Shown: positions 1 through 11,860 of the stretch, in pieces | Layout of the letters: each line of letters begins with the position of its first letter | Position numbering within the stretch: the first letter of the stretch is position 1 | Origin: Hippophae tibetana | Taxonomy: Eukaryota > Streptophyta > Magnoliopsida > Rosales > Elaeagnaceae | Direction: 5' to 3' | Assembly: GCA_037013495.1 (NCBI GenBank) | Contig: CM072803.1 | Span: 24,151,001-24,215,000, forward strand | DNA length: 64,000 bases | Program-made: the position numbers and the translations under genes | Notes under the pieces: generated by a model | Databases searched by the model: none | Told to the model about the DNA's origin: nothing | Seen by the model: only the letters and a program-made list of their open reading frames with translations

Positions 1-659
1 ATGATCAAATTGTTCTAAGCTAACTGCTTAATTAATTAACTTTTTTTTATTTGGGCTTTTTACAATAATTTAATTTGTTGATTATTTGCAATACTTGGAG
101 GTTGAAGATGATAAGGTTATATCTCTCTCTCTATATATATAAAATATATGTTTTGGTTTTTATTTGATGAGTATTAGTATAATTTATCATGAGATGGTGA
201 TCAGCTACTATTTTATAAAATGATACTCTCTTGCATATATTACATACAAGCTCATGATTTAAAACATATCTATGTATCTAGGAAATAGCTATTAGTATGT
301 AAGACTTCGTTAGAAAATTTTATTTTAATCCATTGAATTTTTCTTTAAAAAAAGATAAAAATCTTTTATCAGATTTTTTTTCAAATAACAACGTACACTA
401 CTGCGATACTATTTATTTTTCTTTAACTAGTTTTTAACGGTTCCAAAATTAATTTTTTTTATCGATTTCTACAATTAACGTATGAGATGGTAGCAAAAAA
501 TAATAATAATAATAATAATAAGTCAAATAGTATGAGATAAATCTATTAAACTATTTTTATTTTTATATATACACCTTACTTGCAATTTTGTTAAATCCTG
601 ATTATACTCATAAATTCCAATTGTATGATAGGAAGTACAAAGGAATAGAAAATCCTAAT

Positions 660-1969
660 ACACGTACCAGAGACAAGTGCATACAAGATATTTCTAAGCA
701 AAAGATGATTATGATTATCAGTGGACACAAATGAAGGACCAATTTATGTAATAAGAATAGAATCAATATTTCCTATCATGACATAGAATCAGAATAAGAC
801 TCACCATTATCCAAAATACCACCATCATAAGTCAAATGATGAGTGGTGCCTAAATCCTATAGCCAACAAGCAGTGGTTTGATCTTTAGTTCCAACAAAAG
901 AGTGTTGATCTGTAATAGTGAAAATGTGACGAAGATGAAAACACTTATTAGTTGGGTGGCCTTTCTTACCACAAATCTAACATTACACCTTATATACATT
1001 CCAAATATGCAATTTTAATTTTAGAGTTCATCTTATCATTCTTTGAGTCATGAGATTTATTGGATCGAGCAAGAAAATCTTGCAAATTCCATGACTTTTA
1101 GAGAAATTCTTAGATACACGATTAGTGCCACTAGAAGAGCTACTCTAACCATGAAATTTAGCTCATGTGCTTGAACAAACTGGTTACAAAGAAATTGAAT
1201 CATTTCTCATAGTACATAACACTTGAAACAAAGGAATTATAGTCAGAATTGAGATCTCCTAACAAATATAGTACAATGTCACGCTATAGAACTAGTTCAC
1301 TTATAACAAAAGGATGATCATCAATTGTTTTAATTTGGTGAACAATATCTTCACGAGAAAGATCCCCACATATCAATAATTGATGTCTTTCTCACAATAT
1401 TAGTAACAACATTAACAAAGGTTGATCCAAAAATCCATTTCTTCACAAGACTATTCATATGATTCCAACGTACAAACTTAGGTGTGAATTTTCTTATTCC
1501 TTTGAAAAACTTAACAAATGGGTCAATTGAAGAATCAATAGAATCTTGAACTCCATACGTTATGATAATATCAAGAGCATATGCTATCTCCTTACCAAAA
1601 AATTGGTACAATTAAGCTTGATCGTGAAATTGGGATTAATAGGTGGATAACTAACAACAGATGTTACAGATTGAACATTATTAATATGAATAAAAGTTGA
1701 AAAATGTTTAGTATCTATTGATGTCATTGAAGAGATTGTTTGTTACAAATCCTTAAGATCTTGAATGCTCTGACACCGTAAATGATTATAAATGAATATT
1801 GAATTTGTTAACTACTCATATAATGATACAATGCATATGCAATGTTACTTGTATACAAGAGTGATATTTGTAAACTTCTAGCTAACTAGCTTTATAATTC
1901 TAACTATCTATGGAGCACACAATAATAACATACATTACAATGCACACAAGGTGCATAATAGCACTAACA
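660..1969 (-). mobile_element. Ty1/copia relic, copy 1 (LTR, PBS, gag, protease start)
   Basis: Read on the minus strand: an LTR (1783-1969), a PBS-like site, a UBN2-type gag with a short open stretch at 1351-1611, then a CCHC zinc knuckle near 950-990 (CX2CX4HX4C, first Cys followed by a stop) and the start of a protease-like segment near 800-870 resembling the D-S-G-A-(T/S)-H-H motif. Stops and frameshifts break the frame. No integrase or RT follows, so the element is truncated near 660. Copy 2 holds the same relic, so it predates the duplication. Confidence 0.72.
1783..1969 (-). repeat. 5' LTR of the copia relic, copy 1 (187 bp)
   Basis: On the minus strand it starts TGTTAGTGC and ends TTATAATCA, the usual TG...CA. 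The PBS-like site GGTGTCAGAGC, one base from the tRNA-Met-type TGGTATCAGAGC, lies just inside it (about 1767-1779). Copy 2 has the same 187-bp unit at 12832-13018. Confidence 0.7.
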
Positions 1970-2570
1970 GGTAATATAGCTAATAATCTAGTACACATAG
2001 TCATCTTACCATTTTAAATTTAGACACATAGTTATTTCTTGTTAATTTTATTTTTTTGATTCTTTTTTTAGTGAAAAACTTAAATTAGATTGTTGTTCGA
2101 ACAGAAAAATGTCACAATTGATGTGACAATTTTTTAATAGATAGAGTTATGTAAGCACAATTGTATTTATCATTGATATTGTGTTACATCACTTGTAATT
2201 TATTTCAAACTTGTGATAAATAGATTTTTTTAAACAATAAATGTGCATTTAAAAACCACAAATGTAATTCATTGAACGCACACCTATAGAAAATTTCCAA
2301 TAAAATAAAAAAATTGCAACAAATTGATACATTTTATTAAATGTAAGTATTATTAATTTACTATTTGAAAAATAAAGATAAGAAAGATATTTTCAAGAAA
2401 TAAACGAACCCCAAGATATTTTCAAGAAATCACCCACCCTAACACTACTCATGTCCAATTTCGCTTAAATATTACAAAATTATGATAGATTTCAACGCAT
2501 TAGAAGTGGTACGATCGTACGTGAATTACACCTTTGTCTGACTTGATGTTATTTTAATTTCAATATATAT
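1970..2570. other. Non-coding AT-rich interval
   Basis: No gene or defined element seen. It aligns with 13019-13600 in copy 2 and lies downstream of the secreted peptide gene, so it may hold its 3' UTR. Confidence 0.5.
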
Positions 2571-2578
2571 GGTTTTAA

Positions 2579-2872
2579 TTAACAACTACAAAACACCAAA
2601 CACTTCTTCAGACATTTTATGTACAGTTCTAAGAATGTCCTCTCTTTGCATCTTCTTATAACACATTTTTTGTAACAAATTATATTTACAGGCACCCATA
2701 GAGAAATTGCATCAAGGGCTTCTAATGGATGCGTATTTAGTGGAGGTGGAGGACTAGGAAAATTATAATTTCCCAGAACTAGAAAAGCTTCAAATACGAA
2801 AATGATGATACTCATACCAACTATTATAAGTGATGTTCTAGTTATACTGAACTTCAATCCTTTTAAGGCCAT
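2579..2872 (-). CDS. Small secreted cysteine-rich peptide, copy 1
   Basis: A 97-aa protein from the ATG at 2872; an in-frame ATG at 2893 adds 7 residues, but only the 2872 start is shared with copy 2. Residues about 1-29 form a hydrophobic signal-type segment. A proline-rich stretch (PSPPPP) and a compact C-terminal Cys cluster follow: Cys 66, 70, 75, 87, 91, 95 and 97, spacing CX3CX4CX11CX3CX3CXC. Paired CX3C motifs recall alpha-hairpinin or thionin-like plant peptides, but I do not recognise the family and assign no function. The paralogue at 13607-13900 has the same length with no indels, 84 of 97 identical residues and all seven Cys. A TATA-like site lies about 285 bp upstream. Expression is unproven. 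Confidence 0.5.
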   Translation of the reverse strand: MALKGLKFSITRTSLIIVGMSIIIFVFEAFLVLGNYNFPSPPPPLNTHPLEALDAISLWVPVNIICYKKCVIRRCKERTFLELYIKCLKKCLVFCSC

Positions 2873-3139
2873 ATTGTTTTTGATAACTCTCATTTTAGTA
2901 TATATAGAAATATAGAAATATTATTAATCTCTCTTTTTCAATAGTTTAAATTTATAAGAAAATTAGTTATAAGATGACTTGTAACATGATATTAAATTTG
3001 GAGTTTATATATTCAAATCCTATTAATTTTTAAGATAAATATTTAATTTAGTAAAATTAACATTTACAAATAAATTATATAATATATAAAAATAATATTA
3101 AATGTTACCATTTTTGGGTGAGGTTTTTTACTAAAAATA

Positions 3140-3310
3140 TACAAAGCTCAAGTTGGTTTATAGGGGCAAAAGCCCTTTAGACTTTGATAGGCGCGATGTG
3201 TATAATATTGAAAATAAATAATTTAAAACCTTTACCCGATACGTATTTGGTCAAATATAATGGCTTTTGGGCAACTTATAATTACATCGCATTAATGCAT
3301 TTTATTATTA
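3140..3310 (-). promoter_or_regulatory. Conserved upstream block and TATA-like box of the peptide gene, copy 1
   Basis: By hand count this stretch of about 171 bp differs from copy 2 (about 14167-14337) at only 4 positions, while the neighbouring coding region differs at 22 of 294. On the minus strand it contains CCCCTATAAACC (TATA at about 3157-3163), about 285 bp upstream of the ATG; copy 2 has about 282 bp. That it is the promoter is inference. Confidence 0.4.
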
Positions 3311-4050
3311 GCGAAAAAACGATATGTGCTCATCTTTGGTTAGCCATCGTAATTTATTTATAATTTTATTGCCGAGAAGTTAAGTACTAAATGATTTTAT
3401 TTATTGAAGTATTATTCATTATTTGAAAATGATATTGTTTTTTCTCTTTATTAATTATTAAATATTTATTTATTTTTATATAAAATTATATTAATCTTAA
3501 TTTTTATTAACTTAAAATATCAAATCATCCGTATACTATGAAATTAAAGAAAAAAATTCTATTTATATATTTGAATTTTTACCTAAGTTGAAAGCGTGGT
3601 GGAATCCTATTCAAAGTTGTTGCTTTTTTAAAAAAAAAATTAGTTTTTTTTTCTAATTTTTTAAATATAATGAATAAAAAGTAAATTTATATAAAAAAAA
3701 TTATTTGATGCTGGGCATTTTACATGACAACTAATTGAGGGTATTTTTGGTTTTTAATGTTCTTCTCAAGTAATAAAGAAAATCAAATTCAAAAAACCAA
3801 AATAGAAAATAAAGAAACTGAGAAGTAAAAAAAAAACCTAAAAATTAAACTGTAAAAATTCATATGTTTTCACGTTTTTTCTCATTTTTTTAAATTTTTT
3901 TACCCTTAAAAACCAAAAATACTCTCGCTTTAATTGAATTGTGTTATGATACTTACAACTAAATGGATTTTTTTTTGAAAAAGTTGTACTTGATATATCC
4001 TCAATTCATTGTCTTGGGTTGTAGTACATGACAACTCATTAGAATTTTTC
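3311..4050. other. Non-coding AT-rich interval, copy 1
   Basis: Homologous to 14340-15080. It has A- and T-rich runs and no supportable gene. Confidence 0.5.
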
Positions 4051-4654
4051 AAAAAAACTTATAATACAATTTAATGTAAGAAATAATTTTTGATTTAAAT
4101 AACATATATTTAATTACATTTTATTACCCATTGCTCTATTTAAATAACTTATTAACATTAAGTAAGTAAGTAAAAAAATCAAGAATTTCTAATTGCAAAA
4201 CAAAAGTGATTGAATCAATTATTCATTTCTGATTTTGGGTTTATATTCTATCATTTTAACATTATCTATTCAATACAAGTTAAGATAATCTTAATTCATA
4301 TATCCTATATCATTAAATATAAACAAATTATAACTTATTGTTTTTGAAACTACGAGGATGAAGTTACTTTGTCATCAATTAGGAACATATTAAATTTCCA
4401 AAAAATGGTTAAATTAAATTATGAAAAAAATATTTGAAAATGACATGACTAAAAATAACAAAACAAATTATAACTTCCAAGAAATATTATATCATCAACC
4501 AATTAAAAAGATAAACAATAAAAATAACTTTTTAAAAACTCACATTTCTCAATTCAATTGAAACTTAAGAAAGTGAAATCAAGGCACATATTACTTCAAA
4601 ATTTATCTGATTACACACCAGATTCACTGCAATTAATGTATCATCATAAAAACC

Positions 4655-4773
4655 TTGCTTATTATGCAACTCTAGTTTTTGCTTCAAGATCATGTAACTT
4701 ATGCTTATGTGCATCTATGTGTCGAAGAAGTTATTGATTTTGGTATTGAAGAACTACTGCATCAACTTGGTGA
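4655..4773 (-). pseudogene. Captured fragment of a BRE1/HUB-like E3 ligase gene, copy 1
   Basis: The minus strand reads a coiled-coil stretch with VLQYQNQ, then a stop, then HKHKLHDLEAK. This resembles the segment of plant histone H2B ubiquitin ligases (HUB1/HUB2, BRE1 family) with YQNQKL and KHELHDLEAK-like text. Only about 40 codons remain, with an in-frame stop, so it cannot work. It sits next to an unrelated formin fragment, which suggests capture by a mobile element. The family call is from memory of the motif. Confidence 0.55.
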
Positions 4774-4947
4774 TAAACACAATTTTTTAGGATGTTCCTA
4801 TTGAAATTGTTATTTAAATTGGTAAAATATGTAACCAAAAATGTAAGCATCAATTAATAACTTAGTTATTGTTAGTTATGCCATCAACTTAGTTATTATT
4901 AGTTACTGCATGTATAGATTTTCATTGTTAAATTTAATCAAACTAGA

Positions 4948-5085
4948 CCTCCGCCATTGCAATTACATGTACAATTGAAGGCTTTGGTAGAAGAAATGAA
5001 AACTATAATTAAGGGATTAGAAAAGGTCAAGCAGGAGCTGAAGATATTTGAAAATGATGGTCCTATTTCAGAAACATTTTGTAAG
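4948..5085 (+). pseudogene. Captured formin FH2 exon fragment, copy 1
   Basis: It translates to a stretch with LKALVEEMKTIIKGLEKV and then KQELKIFENDGPISETFCK, matching the FH2 (actin-nucleating) domain of plant formins. An AG precedes it and a GT follows directly at 5086, so it looks like one exon copied from genomic DNA. No other FH2 exon is present. Copy 2 has the equivalent at 16292-16430. Confidence 0.6.
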
Positions 5086-5349
5086 GTCATGTATTATCCT
5101 TTCTAGTTTTCATTATGTTCTTAGTTTTGATAGCAGAGAAAACATAAAGCAAGAGACAATGCAAATAAGAAATACACACATACTTATTTTGTTCATGGAT
5201 AACAGGATTAGAGCCAAGGGTGGCTAGCACTAGTGGTGAGATTGGATGGATGGCATTGGAGGCGACGATGGTGTAGATGCCAAAGAGGGTATTAGGGATT
5301 AGGGTTTCAAACGAATGGATTAATATTATATAATACTAATTTTTTAATA

Positions 5350-5549
5350 TATTATTCATTATTGTCTGATTTGGTCTGACCGTTTTAAACATTAGAATAA
5401 CCAGATCGGATCGTTTGAAAACCGGTTTCAGTTAATACAAATCAAACCGAACCGAACCATGTGATTTATAAAACTGTTCGATCCGATCTAATTTGATATG
5501 ATTTTTCAATTTAAATTGATTTGGTCTGGTTTTTAGACACCCCTAATCC
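5350..5549. mobile_element. Right end of a hAT-like element, copy 1
   Basis: A degenerate stretch rich in GGTTTGGTTCGG-like text on the minus strand ends at GACACCCCTA (reverse complement TAGGGGTGTC), the kind of terminus seen on many plant hAT/MITE elements. The left end is deleted in copy 1; copy 2 keeps it near 15134. Confidence 0.35.
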
Positions 5550-5559
5550 TTATTATAAT

Positions 5560-7900
5560 TTTTTTTATTGTTATTTTTGTTATAGATTTTAAATATATTA
5601 TTTTATTTTTATAAGTTTTAGGGATATTTGAATTAGAGTATTTTTATTTGCTACAAAGCAATGGGGTTCATTTTTTTAATCTATTATTACGTGCCACATA
5701 TGCAATGAGTTGTTGTAAGTTAACTTTTTCTTTGAATTAATATTAATATTTCATATTCGTTTTACATAAATAGATAAGTATTTGTTATCAGCAATTCAGC
5801 ACCCTGAATTTAAGACCGCCTAAAATGGAATAGATAAGTTCATGCATTCTATGCGTGTTCGTGGCAAGGCTAATAATACAAACCCGAAGGATGATGAAAA
5901 TAACTACTTTCATGATGCCATTGACCTCAGCCCTCTGGGTCATTCTTTAATTGTTTTTTTTTAATATTACATATAATTAAAACTATTAATAAATTTATTT
6001 TTTAAATAACACATTATATGCACACTTATTTACATTATTCGAACTCATGCCCAGTTAGTACTCATTTGGAGCATATTATTAGTTTCTAGAAAAAGAAAAC
6101 AAGAAAGTATTGCTAATATGTTAATAACTGAAAAATTATAATTCTTTTTTTCTAAATAAAATTGCACACTTACCCCACCCAACCCATGAACAAACATAAA
6201 TAATGATAGGGTTCAAATACACACTATTTTAGTAATCCATAAGCAACATATACTTAAACTATTTGAAAACCATAACTAATCAATTTAATTTACTAAAAAT
6301 ACCTTCATTTTTATGTTTTAACCAATAATATATTCTTAGGTTTTTGATTTTAGTCGTTCACTACAATAATATAAGATATATGAGGGCTTTTATATTAAAG
6401 TAAAAAACAAATAAAATGGTTACAAGTAAATGATAATTTTATATGTTACATAGAAACTCTTATGAAAAATATTACTGGAAAATTTCGTAATATAATTTCT
6501 CGTTATCTTAAAAAAATTATTTTAAAACTTAAATGTTAACAAATAATATCTATTGAACTTCATATTAACATTTAGGATGTTTAGTAGCCCTCAAAGAAAA
6601 ATTTTTAGTATACATTTAGGGCTAGTTTGTGTTTTCATTAGTGTTCTTTGATCCATCTAGAGCACTGACGTCATGCGTTATTCCACCTTCTTTCCAACCC
6701 CTCAAAATCCCTTCTTATTCTTCTTTCTTTCTCTCATTTAATATCTTGTATGATATTTTATTTTTTATACACCGTATATTCATTTATCAAGAATTTTCTT
6801 CCATCTTCTCTCTTTATATAAAAGGGAAAAAAACATAATATTTTTAAGTTATCTAAGTTATTTAGTCTTTAATTAGTTTAAAAATATCATTTTTTATTCT
6901 ATTATTTTTAATAAAATAAAAGGTAGACAAAATTAATTTTTAAATATTTTATAATTAAATTTATTATACGGCTTGCACATGACTTCATTAATAAAAACTA
7001 AATTATTATTTTAATAATTCAATAACTCCAACACTTAAATATCTCATTTTCTATTTGACTTTTAGATTTTTTTAGTTTTTATTTCCGTTTTATCTTCAAA
7101 TATAATAATATTTTATTATTTATTTCACTTAAATTTAATATTTTGTCATTCTATATCCCATTTTGTAGCAAAAAAGGATAAAAAAAAACTAATTTTTTTC
7201 CCAAAAGACTAATGACCACTTGATATCTAATCATTAGGACTTCAGCAACCTTTTTTGGTATAAAAAGCCACGTGAGATTTATAGCAATTTTTATTTAGTT
7301 TTGCAATTTATTTAACATTTTTTTTATTTTTTAAATAGGTATGACCATATTACCATATTACCATCCATGATTTTATTTTGGTATTAAATAACACAGTTTT
7401 GTCACGAAAGTATCCTTCATAAATACAAGCTTACAGCTAGTTAGTTAGCATATGTACGTGGCCATTATTTAGAGCTTAGATGTAAAGCACTTTTGATAAA
7501 AATAGTGTAAAACATAATTGTTTTTTCTTAAATAAATAAGGGACTTGCTTATAAAAAAAAACCTTAAAACTTTATGGATTTGTTTGCTTTTGTTTTAAGA
7601 CAAAAACAAAAAAAGTGTGTACTTCTATCAATTAGCATAAAATATTATTTTTAATTCTTAAAAACACTTACAACAATTTTATTTTATTTAGTCTAGATGT
7701 ATTTTTTTTCCTGTAAAAATTGGTTTTACAAGATTTCAAAAACTATACAAATGATCCCTACACACATTAATAGCACTTTTTATTTCATTTTCGAAAGCGT
7801 GAAAAAACACTTTTCCTTCTTAAAAACATTTTGTAGTGGTGCATCAAACGCGCTATTGTGTAAATAAGGGTAAAGTGGTAAAGTAGATGAACATGATCTG
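5560..7900. other. Spacer between the duplicates; no complete gene
   Basis: AT-rich, with poly-A/T runs. The only coding-like text is the fragment at 5775-5945. A 69-codon open frame at 6629 has no recognisable content. Confidence 0.5.
5775..5945 (+). pseudogene. Unidentified exon-like fragment
   Basis: One frame reads codon-like text for about 55 residues, including LLSAIQHPEFKTA, one stop, then GIDKFMHSMRVRGKANN and YFHDAIDLSPLGHSL. Base composition is higher in GC than the flanks. It reads like a real plant protein exon, but I do not recognise the family. The internal stop and the absence of other exons suggest another captured or decayed fragment. Confidence 0.3.
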
Positions 7901-7920
7901 ATTAGGGCCTTAAATCAACT

Positions 7921-8177
7921 CTATAAATACATAGAGGCTATGCAGACTAGAATTAGGGCTTTAAGGGTATTTCCACCAAGTTTTCAAAATCAAGGAAAAT
8001 TAAAAAAAAAAGGGAAATCCCTCTCCTAAAGTCTTCTAAAGAGCTCCCCCAAATCAGTCCAAATATCCAAAGCTTTCTTCAACCCAGTTGCTAATAAATC
8101 AAACCTCTTCTTTTTGCATCTCTTACATCTCTCTCTCAATATCATGAAATCTTAGTCGTTCATTTCTATGAAGCCAT
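7921..8177 (+). promoter_or_regulatory. TATA box and CT-rich leader of an unidentified transcription unit
   Basis: CTATAAATAC at 7921-7930 is a good plant TATA box. It is followed by about 250 bp of more balanced composition and a CT-rich stretch (8100-8150) typical of plant 5' leaders. Only tiny reading frames (ATGAAATCTTAG, ATGAAGCCATGA) follow before the duplication boundary at 8178. This may be a non-coding transcript or a 5' exon. It carries a miR159/319-like site at 8040-8063. Confidence 0.35.
8040..8063 (+). promoter_or_regulatory. Candidate miR159/miR319 target-mimic site
   Basis: AGAGCTCCC (8040-8048) and TCAGTCCAAA (8054-8063) are separated by five unpaired bases, CCAAA. The right half is complementary to the 5' end of miR159 (one G:U pair) and of miR319. 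The left half is complementary to miRNA nucleotides 12-20 (miR159) or the equivalent. A central bulge opposite the cleavage position is the hallmark of plant target mimics such as IPS1; here it is 1 x 5 rather than the usual 3. No complementary arm follows within about 150 bp, so it is not an obvious MIR hairpin. miRNA sequences are recalled from memory. Confidence 0.3.
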
Positions 8178-9357
8178 GATGATCAAATTGTTCTAAGCTA
8201 GCTACTTAATTAATTAACTTCTTTTTATTTGGAATTTTTACAATAATTTAACTTAATTTGTTGATTATTTGCGATACTTAGAGGTTGAAGATGATAATGT
8301 TATCTCTCCCTCTCTCTATATATATGAGAAATAATTAATATGTTTTGGTTTTTATTTGATGAATATGAGTATAATTTATCATGAGATGGTAATCAAAAAA
8401 TTACTATTTTATAAAAAATGGTACTCTCTTGCATATATTACATACAAGTTGATGATTAAAACATATCTATGTATCTAGGTAATAGCTATTAGTATGTAAG
8501 ACTTGATTAGAAAATTTTATTCTAATCCATTGAATTTTTCTTTAAAAAAAGATAAAAATCTTTTATGAGATTTTTTTTTCAAATAAGATCGTACACTACT
8601 ACAATACTATTCACTTTTCTTTAACTAGTTTTTAATGGTCCTAAAATTAATTTTTTTATTGATTTCTATAATTAACGTATGAGATGGTAGCAAAATAATA
8701 ATAATAATATGAGATAAATCTGTTAAACTATTTTTATTTTTATATATACACCTCATTTGCAATTTTTTTTAAATCCTCATTATACTCATAAATTCCAATT
8801 GTATGATAGGAAGTAAGAAAGAATAGAAAATCCTAAGGCACGTACCGAAGACAAGTGCATACAAGATAATTTTAAGCAAACGATGATTATGATGATCACT
8901 GGACACAATTGAATGACCAATTTATATAATAAGAATAGAATCAATATTTCCTACCATGACAAAGCTAGAATGAAAATAAAACTCACCATTATCCAAAGTA
9001 ACGCCATCATAAGTCAAATGATGAGTGGTGCCTAAATCCTATAGCCAGTTAGCAATGGTTTGATCTTTAGTTTCAACAAAAGAGTGTTGATCTGTAGTAA
9101 CAAAAATGTCACGAAGATGAAAACACTTATTAGTTGGGTGACTTTTTTTACCACCACTACTACAAATGATGAGTGACTTAAAATGTAAAGTCAGTTCATG
9201 CTATGAACCGACTTTACACGTAGATTTTATGAATTTTTTTTATTTTCATTCTTATTTTTTCGTATTCAATATTCAATATACATAGTATAAAAAAACTAAA
9301 ATATAAATAATAATACAAATAATTAAAAATTTAAATATAATTAATTACTTGATAATT

Positions 9358-9470
9358 AAATTTATTACAAAAACAAATAATGTATATACAATACATATAG
9401 TTAACTTAAATTATAAAAACAAATAATGTATATACAATACATATAAGTTAACTTAAATTATAAATAAAAT
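9358..9470. repeat. Two-copy tandem repeat of about 52 bp in the CACTA element
   Basis: The text TATAAAAACAAATAATG followed by TATACAATACATATA and AGTTAACTTAAAT appears twice in direct order, with a third partial copy. Confidence 0.7.
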
Positions 9471-9768
9471 AATGTCGTCAAAATATAATTGGATTGTGCG
9501 AGCAAGCTTGGTTGATTTAGAATCTTGGTTGGCTTAGAATCACCAGCATCATGACAAAAAAAGTAGACAAAAAACAGTTGATTCATATAACAATTCATAT
9601 ACCCCTACATACATAAGCATATAAACATCCATCAAACAGTAGTCTAAACTTCAAAGACATACGAATGGAGAAATTAAATCATTATAAATATTACCATTAA
9701 AAAGAGATTACCACAGCGACATCTGAGTGATATAACCCTTCGACAAGCTCATATAAATACTTTATTAA

Positions 9769-10095
9769 TCATTTGTCTATAAATATGAAGTTATCTGGAA
9801 TCTCTGCTAGTATTTTTAATGCTATAATGAGCTCTAAATATGAAATCAAGTGTAACTCCGATTTCTTATTTGGACGAGCGTGAATCTTATGATATTCCAT
9901 GCCAAATCGACTAAGAGTTTTCTTCACTTCATACATTGAAGATGACAATTCAATACCTTCAAGAAATATATCGACTAGTAGATTTAGTAATTCTGTGAAT
10001 CCCTTGTCAGAAAAACCATGTTTTGCCTTCACATTGTACAAATAAACCAATCCCGACATTTTAATGTAGTCTTGCTCAATTCTACACTTTGACAT
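9769..10095 (-). pseudogene. TNP2-type CACTA transposase fragment
   Basis: An open stretch of 108 codons with SDKGFTELLNLL, YEVKKTLSRFGMEYHKIHA and PNKKSELH. It matches the part of TNP2 transposases where a conserved KIHACPNDC motif occurs; here the Cys and Asp positions are changed. The fragment lacks the catalytic region. The decayed element at 61915-64000 carries the same segment. Confidence 0.7.
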
Positions 10096-11139
10096 CCAAG
10101 ATTTGTCTATTTTCTATTAATGACATTAATTAAATATATTAATTAATTATGTATCCAATGAATATATTTCAAGTATTATTATATATAAATAACTTTGGGA
10201 ATGATAATAGGATTAGAGTTGGGAATCAATCTGTACCTAAAGGAGGAATGAAAATATAAAGTTATAAACAACTTCATTTCTATACAAATTAAAAAATAAA
10301 CAGCATGCTAACATAAATATATAAAAATCAATCACTTTGGTTGATTCTAATTTCTAAACATGTTACTATATCATAATTAAAAAGTAATATTAATTATACG
10401 TATATAACATTATATAGAAGTAGGGGCTACTATAGTAACACATTTAACATTTTAACATATAAGTAGCATATATAAATAAAAATAATAATAATACTTAGTT
10501 TTTAGTTATTATTTGATTTTTATTAATATATATATATATATATTATTTAAATTATTGAGTTTATAAATAAATATTTATAATTTTTTTAAGAGTCAAGAGA
10601 TATCATGTATAACTCTCATACCAATATAATTTCTTAAAATTTTAAAAAAACATATTACTTTTCCTCTATTCACTACTTAATAAAATATAATTATTTTTAT
10701 ATAAATAAATTTATCTACGCATAGTAAATATATATAATCCCTCAAGCCCACAACATTTCAGATATTATTTCCATAGAAAATAAGTCAAACATAATAACAA
10801 GAAAAATAAAAAATAAAACAAACTGAATAATAAGTTGCAAAATTAATAGAAATACTTACAAGAATGTTATGAAGTGACTAAATGGAGAAAAGAAGAAGAA
10901 AATGGTGTTTTGTAAGTGAGAATAAGTGAAAAATGGGTATAAAAAATTTGAGTATTTCGCTAAAAAAAAAAGTAGATTTGAAAGATAATGAGAAGAGGAA
11001 TATAACCCACAAAACGGCGTTGCAAATGGTGGTCGGAAGTGGCTGGAAATTGAGAAAGATGGTGGGTATGAGCTTAGTTTTGGGAGAAAATGGAGAAGAG
11101 AAATAAAGATTTTTGGTTTCTGCATAAAAAAAATGAGCT

Positions 11140-11860
11140 GAACGGATATATTACGTGGATAGCGTCGGTTGACGTGGCGAACCGACGCTAGCCGCATGTG
11201 TAATGTCAGTTCGCCACGTCAACCGACGCTATCCACGCAATTAAATTTTTTTTTGTTAATTATTATTTTATTTAAACTATGCATATACGTACTATAGAAG
11301 AAGAAAAAAATAATAACTTTACAATAATATTTAATTAAAACATATACACAAAATTAAATAAATATATATTATACGTAAATATATAAATTTAAATATCCAA
11401 ACAAATAAACAAAAGCTAGTGTCGGTTCGGCACGTCAACCGACGCTATGTCTTATTTTTTAAATTGAAAAATGGATGAAGTAAATACAATTGAAATTTTT
11501 TTAGGTCATTAATTATTATTTTATTTGACTATTTAGAATTTAAGTTGGATATAAATATATATAAATAGTATAATTTTTTTTTTAGAAAATTAGTTTTTAA
11601 AATTATATAATTTGTTTATTTGTTTGTATATTTAAATTTATATATGTATGTACAATATATCTTTATTTAATTTTGTGTATATGTTTTAATTAAATATTAT
11701 TGTAAAGTTATTATTTTTTTCTTTTTCTATAGTACGTATATGCATAGTTTAAATAAAATAATAATTGACAAAACAAAAAATAAATATTAAACTGTATGGA
11801 TAATATCGGTTGACGTGCCGAACCGACGCTAGCCACGTGTGTAGCGTCGGTTCGCCCTGC
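11140..11860. repeat. Large inverted repeat in the CACTA subterminal region
   Basis: The stretch 11140-11412 is matched in reverse complement by about 11606-11860, with a spacer of about 190 bp. Landmarks are AAACTATGCATATACGTACT on the left and its complement near 11740. Both arms also carry GTCGGTT/AACCGAC repeats. Transcription would give a long hairpin. Confidence 0.75.

Larger units (their letters stand above)
1..5560. repeat. Tandem segmental duplication, copy 1
   Basis: Bases 1-5560 align along their length with 8178-16890 at high identity with many small indels. Both copies begin with the same ATGATCAAATTG text and end near a GACACCC(C/A)TA motif. The window opens inside copy 1, so its true left edge is unknown. 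Copy 1 lacks the 2.9-kb CACTA insertion of copy 2 and has lost about 230 bp that copy 2 keeps around 15100-15330. Contents: a copia relic, a secreted peptide gene and captured gene fragments. Confidence 0.93.

Noticed and set aside
10856-11197. 113-codon minus-strand frame
   Set aside because: Spans CACTA subterminal repeats; Phe/Ser-rich low-complexity text without a domain.
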